NCBI RefSeq assembly: GCF_000020685.1
Contig: NC_012526.1
Location: 2,496,001 to 2,560,000 of the forward strand
DNA: 64,000 nt
Source of the DNA: Deinococcus deserti VCD115
Lineage (GTDB): Bacteria; Deinococcota; Deinococci; Deinococcales; Deinococcaceae
Direction: 5' to 3'
The notes under the pieces were generated by a model. It had not been told where the DNA came from, searched no databases, and saw only the letters and a program-made list of their open reading frames with translations. A program made the translations under genes and the position numbers. Below are positions 59,268-64,000 of the stretch, piece by piece; positions within the stretch are counted from its first letter, which is position 1; every line of letters starts with the position of its first letter.

Positions 59268-60731
59268 ATGACTGCTTATTCAAGTCCTTCAGACTCTCCT
59301 GCGCCAGCTGATCTGCAGACCCTGTTCGACACCCAGCGGGCCTGGCGCTGGCGCGCTGCCCAGACCACCGCTGCCCAGCGGCAGGTGATCCTGCGGCGGG
59401 TTCATGACGCGGTGCGTGCCCACCGAGAAGCGCTGGCCGAGGCCCTGTCTCTGGATCTGGGCAAAAGTCGCGCCGAATCCGAGATTGCCGAGATTCATCC
59501 GATTCTGGAGGAACTGCGGCACGCGGTTCAGCACCTGCCGCGCTGGATGGCCCCCCGGCGGGTTCCCACCCCGCTGATGCTGGCCGGCTCGCACAGCGAG
59601 GTCCAGATGCAGGCCCGCGGCGTCACACTGATCCTGAGCCCCTGGAATTACCCGGTGAATCTGGCCCTGGCTCCATTGATAGCGAGTCTGGCGGCTGGGA
59701 ACACGGTGGTCCTCAAACCCAGTGAGAAGGCTCCACATGTGGCCCGCGCTCTGAAAACACTGCTCGAAAGCGTGTTCGAGCCGAGGCTGGTGGCTGTGGT
59801 TGAGGGCGATGCCAATGTCGCCCGCACCCTGACCTCCATGCCCTTCGACCACATCTTCTTTACCGGCAGCACCGCTGTCGGCCGGCAGGTTATGAGCGCC
59901 GCTGCACAGAACCTGACCGGTGTGACGCTGGAGCTGGGCGGCAAAAGCCCGGCCCTCGTGCACTCCAGCGCGCATCTGACCCGCAGCGCGGAGCGTCTGA
60001 CCTGGGGCAAGTTCCTGAATGCCGGGCAGACCTGTGTGGCCCCGGACTACGCCCTGGTGCCACGGGCCATGCAGGAGCAGCTGGTTGGAGAAATCGGGCG
60101 TGTTATCACCCGCCGCTTTGGTGACGCGCCGCGGCTGCGGGCCGGGACCGATTACGGACGCATGGTGGACGCCCACAGTGTGAGGCGCCTTGATCAACTG
60201 ACCCGGCAAAGTCTCGAGCAGGGAGCCAGGCTGGCCCTGGGAGGAGACTTCGACCCCGAAGCCCGCTTTATCTCTCCCACCGTCGTTACGGACGTGACGC
60301 CCGACATGCCCCTGATGCAGGAGGAATTGTTTGGCCCGGTACTGCCGGTGCTGACCTATGACTCGCTGGAGGAAGCCCTGAACCTGATCCGGCGACTGGA
60401 TCCGCCACTGGCGCTGTACCTGTTTGCTGAGAACGATCACGTTGTCGAGCGGGTCCAGCGTGAGACCACCAGTGGCGGCATGATCGTTAATGGCACGATT
60501 ATTCACCTGACCAACCCCTACCTGCCGTTTGGCGGTGTGGGGACCAGTGGGCAGGGGGCATACCACGGCGAGCATGGTTTCCGCACCTTCAGCCACCAGC
60601 GCGCCGTGCTGACGGAAACGCCCCGCAGCGGAGTGCGCTTCATGTATCCGCCGTATGGCCGTCCCCTGCCCCGGCTGGCAGCCTGGGCACTGCGCCAGCT
60701 GGAGAGGCAGTCCGGTTCACGTGGAGGCTAG
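59268..60731 (+). CDS. Aldehyde dehydrogenase (ALDH3-like)
   Basis: 487 residues. SPWNYPVNL, FTGSTAVGRQV, catalytic E222 in LELGGKSP and C256 in NAGQTCVAPDY are all present; the short C-terminal part and LFGPVLPV fit the ALDH3/coniferyl type. It oxidises aldehydes with NAD(P). ATG 59268 has GAGGTG upstream. A TAGACT box lies at 59217-59222, giving a leader of about 40 bases. It overlaps no gene; mobA follows after 7 bases. Confidence 0.94.
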   Translation: MTAYSSPSDSPAPADLQTLFDTQRAWRWRAAQTTAAQRQVILRRVHDAVRAHREALAEALSLDLGKSRAESEIAEIHPILEELRHAVQHLPRWMAPRRVPTPLMLAGSHSEVQMQARGVTLILSPWNYPVNLALAPLIASLAAGNTVVLKPSEKAPHVARALKTLLESVFEPRLVAVVEGDANVARTLTSMPFDHIFFTGSTAVGRQVMSAAAQNLTGVTLELGGKSPALVHSSAHLTRSAERLTWGKFLNAGQTCVAPDYALVPRAMQEQLVGEIGRVITRRFGDAPRLRAGTDYGRMVDAHSVRRLDQLTRQSLEQGARLALGGDFDPEARFISPTVVTDVTPDMPLMQEELFGPVLPVLTYDSLEEALNLIRRLDPPLALYLFAENDHVVERVQRETTSGGMIVNGTIIHLTNPYLPFGGVGTSGQGAYHGEHGFRTFSHQRAVLTETPRSGVRFMYPPYGRPLPRLAAWALRQLERQSGSRGG

Positions 60732-60738
60732 CCCTACT

Positions 60739-61308
60739 GTGCCCGCCACACTGTGGGACTTCACGGCGGCCATCACGGCCGGGGGACGCTCGAGTCGGTT
60801 CGGCTCGGACAAAGCCCTGGCCCTGTGGCGGGGGCGGACTCTGCTGCAGCATGTGGCGGCTTCGCTTGAGCCCTGCCCGCAGCGCCTGCTGGTGGCCCCG
60901 CCTGGGCGCTACGTCCTGGGCGGCTGGACCCCTGTCGAAGATACCCGGCCCGGTGAGGGGCCCCTGGCTGGTCTGGAGGCTGCCCTGCAGGCCGCAGGTA
61001 CAGGCTGGGTCGCCTTTGCCGGGGTGGATCTGCCGGGTCTGACCCGGACGTACTGGGAGACGCTGGCTGCTGCCCGCGTTCCCGGAGCCCTGAGCGTGCA
61101 GGCGCAGGATGTTTCCGGACGACCTCAGCCGCTGGGGGCGCTGTATCACACATCTCTGTTGCCACGTCTCCGTGCCCTGCTGGACAGTGGTGAACGGAGG
61201 CTGCGGCTGGCCGCGCCGGAAGACACCACGGTCACGGCAGCTGGCCTGAACCCGGCGGCCCTGCGCAACGTCAACACGCCAGCCGACCTCGCGGAGTTGA
61301 AGCTATAG
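60739..61308 (+). CDS. mobA: Molybdenum cofactor guanylyltransferase
   Basis: 189 residues. The GTP-binding signature TAGGRSSRFGSDKALA near the N-terminus, PLAGLEAAL and FAGVDLPGL, and the C-terminal NVNTPADLAEL are MobA features. It attaches GMP to molybdopterin. The start is GTG 60739, with GGAGG about 11 bases upstream inside the dehydrogenase end; GTG 60721 is an alternative. Probably co-transcribed with the dehydrogenase gene. Confidence 0.92.
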   Translation: MPATLWDFTAAITAGGRSSRFGSDKALALWRGRTLLQHVAASLEPCPQRLLVAPPGRYVLGGWTPVEDTRPGEGPLAGLEAALQAAGTGWVAFAGVDLPGLTRTYWETLAAARVPGALSVQAQDVSGRPQPLGALYHTSLLPRLRALLDSGERRLRLAAPEDTTVTAAGLNPAALRNVNTPADLAELKL

Positions 61309-61593
61309 AGCCTCCGGAATTTATGAAGGGCGCTGGGTATGCCCTTCGCGTGCGCTCTCCGTTTAGCTCCGCAGGCGTGACCACGATTGATAACGGTGTA
61401 GGTTCGCATCGGTTGGATGAGAGCAAGGCAACTTGTGCCCTTCTCTAAAAGGGAGCCCGGTCGCAGGGGATACAGCCCAGGACAGCATGCGGCGCGCCGT
61501 CTGGCATAGAAGGCCGGGGAAATCCGGGCGGCGGCAGCACGATCAAGCGCAGACTCGCCACAGCAGCACAAACTGCATGCCAGCGCGACCTAT
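61309..61593. other. Intergenic stretch after mobA without a recognised gene
   Basis: About 285 bases. I see short inverted repeats (for example GGGCGCTGGGTATGCCC at 61327-61343) but no clear coding frame, terminator with T run, or RNA family. Confidence 0.5.
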
Positions 61594-61711
61594 TACACTT
61601 AGGCATGCTGTTTCCTCCTTGGTGAAACTGACACCCCGGCACAGGGTTATCTCCTCCTGAAGAGTCCGAAAGCCTCTGGCCTTTTGTCTCGCACTCCAGG
61701 AGTACATCATT
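61594..61711 (+). promoter_or_regulatory. Promoter and 110-base leader of the MFS gene
   Basis: -10 box TACACT (61594-61599), then a six-codon ORF, then about 86 bases to the GTG at 61712. CTCCT segments (in the short ORF and near 61650) could pair with the AGGAG Shine-Dalgarno at about 61698, so translation could be controlled in the leader. This is inference. Confidence 0.4.
61605..61625 (+). CDS. Possible six-codon leader peptide (MLFPPW)
   Basis: ATG lies 5 bases after the -10 box, as in leaderless genes here; codons end Pro-Pro-Trp before TGA. Pro-Pro is a known slow step. It may be chance. Confidence 0.3.
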   Translation: MLFPPW

Positions 61712-62896
61712 GTGAAATCGCACCTGCAACGCGGGGCCTCAGCCGCCTTGAGTTCCTTCGTCACCGCCGCGTTGACCATCGAGCTGGCGGATGAGCTGGT
61801 AGACGGCGCCACTGGTGCGGCCTGGCCGTACCTGCAGGCTGACCTGCACCTCAACTACACCCAGATTGGCCTGCTGCTGGGCCTGCCTGCCGTCTTCGCA
61901 AACATCGTGGAGCCGGCGCTCGGCCTGCTGGCCGATGCCGGTTATCGCCGCCAGATCGTGCTTGGAGGCGGCGTGGCTTTCGCTCTCGCGCTCGGGCTGA
62001 CGGCCATGGCTGGGAACTTCTGGGGGCTGCTGATCTCGCTCCTGCTGTTCTACCCGGCGTCGGGAGCCTTTGTGAGCCTTACCCAGGCCACCTGGATGGA
62101 CGCTGAACCTGCGAGGCAGGAGCAGAACATGGCCCGCTGGACACTGGCAGGTTCCATAGGGAACGTGGTCGGGCCCCTGCTGGTCGGCGCGGCGGTGGCC
62201 TTCGGGGCAGGCTGGCGTGCGGTGTTCGGCGTGCTGGCCGTCTTGTCCCTGATCGCCCTGCTCCTGATCTGGCGCGTGCCCGGCTCTGCTCAGGAAATGC
62301 ACGCTCCGCGAACCAGCCTCATGGAAACCCTGCGGCACGCCTTTCAATCACTGAGGCGTCCACCTGTGATCGACTCGCTCCTGTTACTGGAGACATCGAA
62401 TTTCATGCTCGACCTGTTCCGGGCGTTCCTGGCGCTGTATCTCGTGGACGCCGCTCACACGACCTTGGCTCAGGCTGCACTGGCGCTGGCGCTGCTGACG
62501 GGGGTGGGCCTGCTGGGTGACACCCTGATCATCCCGCTGCTGGAGAAGATTTCTGGCGTCGCCTTCGTGAAATGGTCGGCTGCGCTGGTCACCCTGTTCT
62601 TTGTGGCCTTCCTTCTCCTTCCGGGCCTGGGCTGGAAAATGGTGTGTGTGGCACTGATCGGATTGTTCACCTCCGGCTGGCATGCCGTGCTTCAGGCCCG
62701 GCTCTACCAGTTGTTGCCAGATCGCGGCGGCACTGTCATGGCGCTGAGTTCCATTACCGGAATGCTAGGCGCGGCCGTTCCGCCGTTGCTCGGCGTACTG
62801 GCAGACCGTTATGGAGTACAGAATGCCCTGTGGCTCCTGGCGCTTGGCCCTCTGACGCTCGTGTGGCGTCTCCCGGCGATGACCTTCCGGCGCTGA
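61712..62896 (+). CDS. Major facilitator superfamily transporter
   Basis: 394 residues with twelve hydrophobic helices in two sixes, a central loop near 185-215, and the MFS-typical GLLADAGYRRQ after helix 2. The family exports drugs or takes up metabolites; the substrate is unknown. The start is GTG with AGGAG 9 bases upstream. A second half resembling FLRALYL-like FRAFLALYL supports an exporter type, but not firmly. Confidence 0.9.
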   Translation: MKSHLQRGASAALSSFVTAALTIELADELVDGATGAAWPYLQADLHLNYTQIGLLLGLPAVFANIVEPALGLLADAGYRRQIVLGGGVAFALALGLTAMAGNFWGLLISLLLFYPASGAFVSLTQATWMDAEPARQEQNMARWTLAGSIGNVVGPLLVGAAVAFGAGWRAVFGVLAVLSLIALLLIWRVPGSAQEMHAPRTSLMETLRHAFQSLRRPPVIDSLLLLETSNFMLDLFRAFLALYLVDAAHTTLAQAALALALLTGVGLLGDTLIIPLLEKISGVAFVKWSAALVTLFFVAFLLLPGLGWKMVCVALIGLFTSGWHAVLQARLYQLLPDRGGTVMALSSITGMLGAAVPPLLGVLADRYGVQNALWLLALGPLTLVWRLPAMTFRR

Positions 62897-63019
62897 GCGG
62901 CGATGGCGCACAACACGTTTTCAATGCAGATCGACGTCATGACCGCTACGCGTTTTGGATGGTATTGCGCTGCCTTCATCCGAATAAGGGAAGATCAGAA
63001 GCCAAAAGAGGTCGGCCAG

Positions 63020-63041
63020 TCCGCCCAGAATCCTGGGCGGA
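63020..63041 (+). terminator. Hairpin after the MFS gene
   Basis: A 9-bp stem (63020-63028 with 63033-63041), loop of 4, tail GCCTTCCTG, so no good U run. Confidence 0.5.
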
Positions 63042-63123
63042 GCCTTCCTGTAACCCTTTGACTTGAGTCCTGCTGCCCCTCTGTCCGGTCATACTCAGAA
63101 GACCGATTTCCTGGAGGGTAGCC

Positions 63124-63519
63124 ATGCAGATTGAAGTACAGGTCAGACAGATCAGCCCCGCCACATCACAGGCCACTGCCCGGACACATCAGGTCATGAT
63201 CGACCGGCCGCTGGAAAAGGGCGGCGAGGACCGCGGCATGATGGGCGGCGAACAGCTGCTCGTGTCGCTGGGGGGCTGCTTTATCAGCAATCTGCTGGCA
63301 GCCATCAAGGCCCGCGAGGCGGACATCACGGACGTGCAGTTGACAGTAACAGGCACCCTGGAAAGTTCCCCCAGCCGATTCAGCGCCATTGAAGTTGTCG
63401 TGGATGCCCAGGCGCAGGACCGGGCGCTCCTGGAAAAACTGGTCGAGATGTCGGACCGCGCCTGCATCGTGTCCAATACCCTTCGCCCGGCCGTCGCACT
63501 GAGTTTCAGACTGGCCTGA
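63124..63519 (+). CDS. OsmC-family peroxide-reducing protein
   Basis: 131 residues of the OsmC/Ohr fold with the two redox cysteines, C52 (LGGCFISN) and C114 (DRACIVSN), placed as in the family. Such proteins reduce organic or hydrogen peroxides. The Shine-Dalgarno GGAGG is 7 bases before the ATG. It stands alone. Confidence 0.92.
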   Translation: MQIEVQVRQISPATSQATARTHQVMIDRPLEKGGEDRGMMGGEQLLVSLGGCFISNLLAAIKAREADITDVQLTVTGTLESSPSRFSAIEVVVDAQAQDRALLEKLVEMSDRACIVSNTLRPAVALSFRLA

Positions 63520-63523
63520 AACC

Positions 63524-63559
63524 GGCCCTGGTACCAGGGCCAGCCTGCACTGGCCTTTT
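63524..63559 (+). terminator. Two overlapping hairpins after the OsmC gene
   Basis: An 18-base perfect palindrome (63524-63541) overlaps a 6-bp stem (63538-63543 with 63550-63555) followed by TTTTC. Only one can form at a time; the second is the likely terminator. Confidence 0.65.
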
Positions 63560-63590
63560 CAGCCTGGAGAAGTTGACGCCCCAGTGACGC

Positions 63591-63980
63591 TCACGAACCG
63601 GAATTATTCAGATCTCCACGGGCCACGTCTGTCTCGTTTCCGTGCCGGCGGTCATGGTTCTCGATCTCCTGTTGCAGGAAATAGTTGAGCAGGGTCCGGA
63701 GCGCCGCGATGGCGGCCAGCTTCCCGATCTCCTCCCACGTTGGCGCTACTGCTGTACGCAGAATATCGGCTGCGAGCGTGAACTCCAGAGCTACAGCCAG
63801 CCAGCGTGCCAGATGCAGACGCGCAATTTCTCTGACCCGGTCAGGCGCATCGGAGCGGCCGAGAAACACCACCATTGCCCGCCAGAGAGCCTCCACACCT
63901 GCAATGGCGACGACCAGGACCGCTGCTGCTTCCAGTCCCAGGGCCACGTACGACGCGAAGATCCTGAACAGCTCTTCCAT
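63591..63980 (-). CDS. DUF1622 membrane protein
   Basis: 129 residues with about three hydrophobic helices and the family pattern RLHLARWLAVALEFTLAADILRTAVAPTWEEIGKLAAIAALRTLLNYFL trimmed to its core by eye. The function is unknown. The ATG is near the right window edge. The tail is charged (His, Arg, Asp) and probably cytoplasmic. Confidence 0.85.
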   Translation of the reverse strand: MEELFRIFASYVALGLEAAAVLVVAIAGVEALWRAMVVFLGRSDAPDRVREIARLHLARWLAVALEFTLAADILRTAVAPTWEEIGKLAAIAALRTLLNYFLQQEIENHDRRHGNETDVARGDLNNSGS

Positions 63981-64000
63981 AGCGGCCCTCCCCTCAGCCG

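Overview
The window looks like a chromosomal segment of a Deinococcus species. The base composition is high GC, the proteins read as Deinococcus-Thermus types, and about twenty genes carry a -10 box of the form TANNNT only 5-8 bases upstream of an ATG or GTG, the leaderless arrangement known from Deinococcus (best described in D. deserti). The species assignment is inference; no rRNA, tRNA or CRISPR array was seen.

Layout. 1-5,230: a PrsW-type protease (cut by the window edge), ruvC, an A-type Fe-S carrier, two small conserved-looking ORFs, and the three-gene cytochrome bc complex operon (cytochrome c, Rieske, cytochrome b). 5,399-8,682: a beta-lactamase-fold hydrolase coupled to a tiny Cys-pair protein, a NarL-type response regulator, a membrane protein and an EamA transporter. 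8,724-15,216: a complete fructose PTS locus with a divergent DeoR regulator, fruB (EIIA-HPr-EI fusion), fruK and fruA. 15,362-22,568: methyltransferase, TM2 protein, MetY-type sulfhydrylase, two lipoproteins, glycosyltransferase, double-Nudix protein. 22,532-27,038: an insertion-sequence graveyard (IS30 remnants, an IS4-family copy nested in another, a frameshifted IS5-like copy) between the two ends of a broken Deinococcus gene, carrying an AT-rich secreted protein. 27,153-31,998: HExxH protein, then pheS-Nudix-pheT with 4-base overlaps, preceded by a leader peptide with tandem Phe codons and a terminator, i.e. a candidate attenuator. 32,088-42,216: secreted proteins, glyA, gltD and gltB. 42,353-51,573: DUF2157/GDYXXLXY pair, two phosphoesterases, DUF3006, CoxG-like protein, an ABC-2 exporter, aldo/keto reductase, M48 peptidase. 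52,194-56,194: minD-minE-rodA and divergent rimO. 56,255-63,980: flavin oxidoreductase, prepilin peptidase, aldehyde dehydrogenase, mobA, an MFS transporter with a possible leader ORF, OsmC and DUF1622 proteins.

How it works together. Most of the window is housekeeping: respiration (bc complex), sugar uptake (fructose is phosphorylated through the FruB relay, imported by FruA and committed by FruK), ammonium assimilation (GltBD), one-carbon metabolism (GlyA), tRNA-Phe charging (PheST), cell shape and division (MinDE, RodA). The least explained parts are the pheST leader, the short ORF before the MFS gene, the IS island with its AT-rich passenger, and several small or degenerate-domain proteins. 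All functions are read from sequence features by eye; no database search was run.
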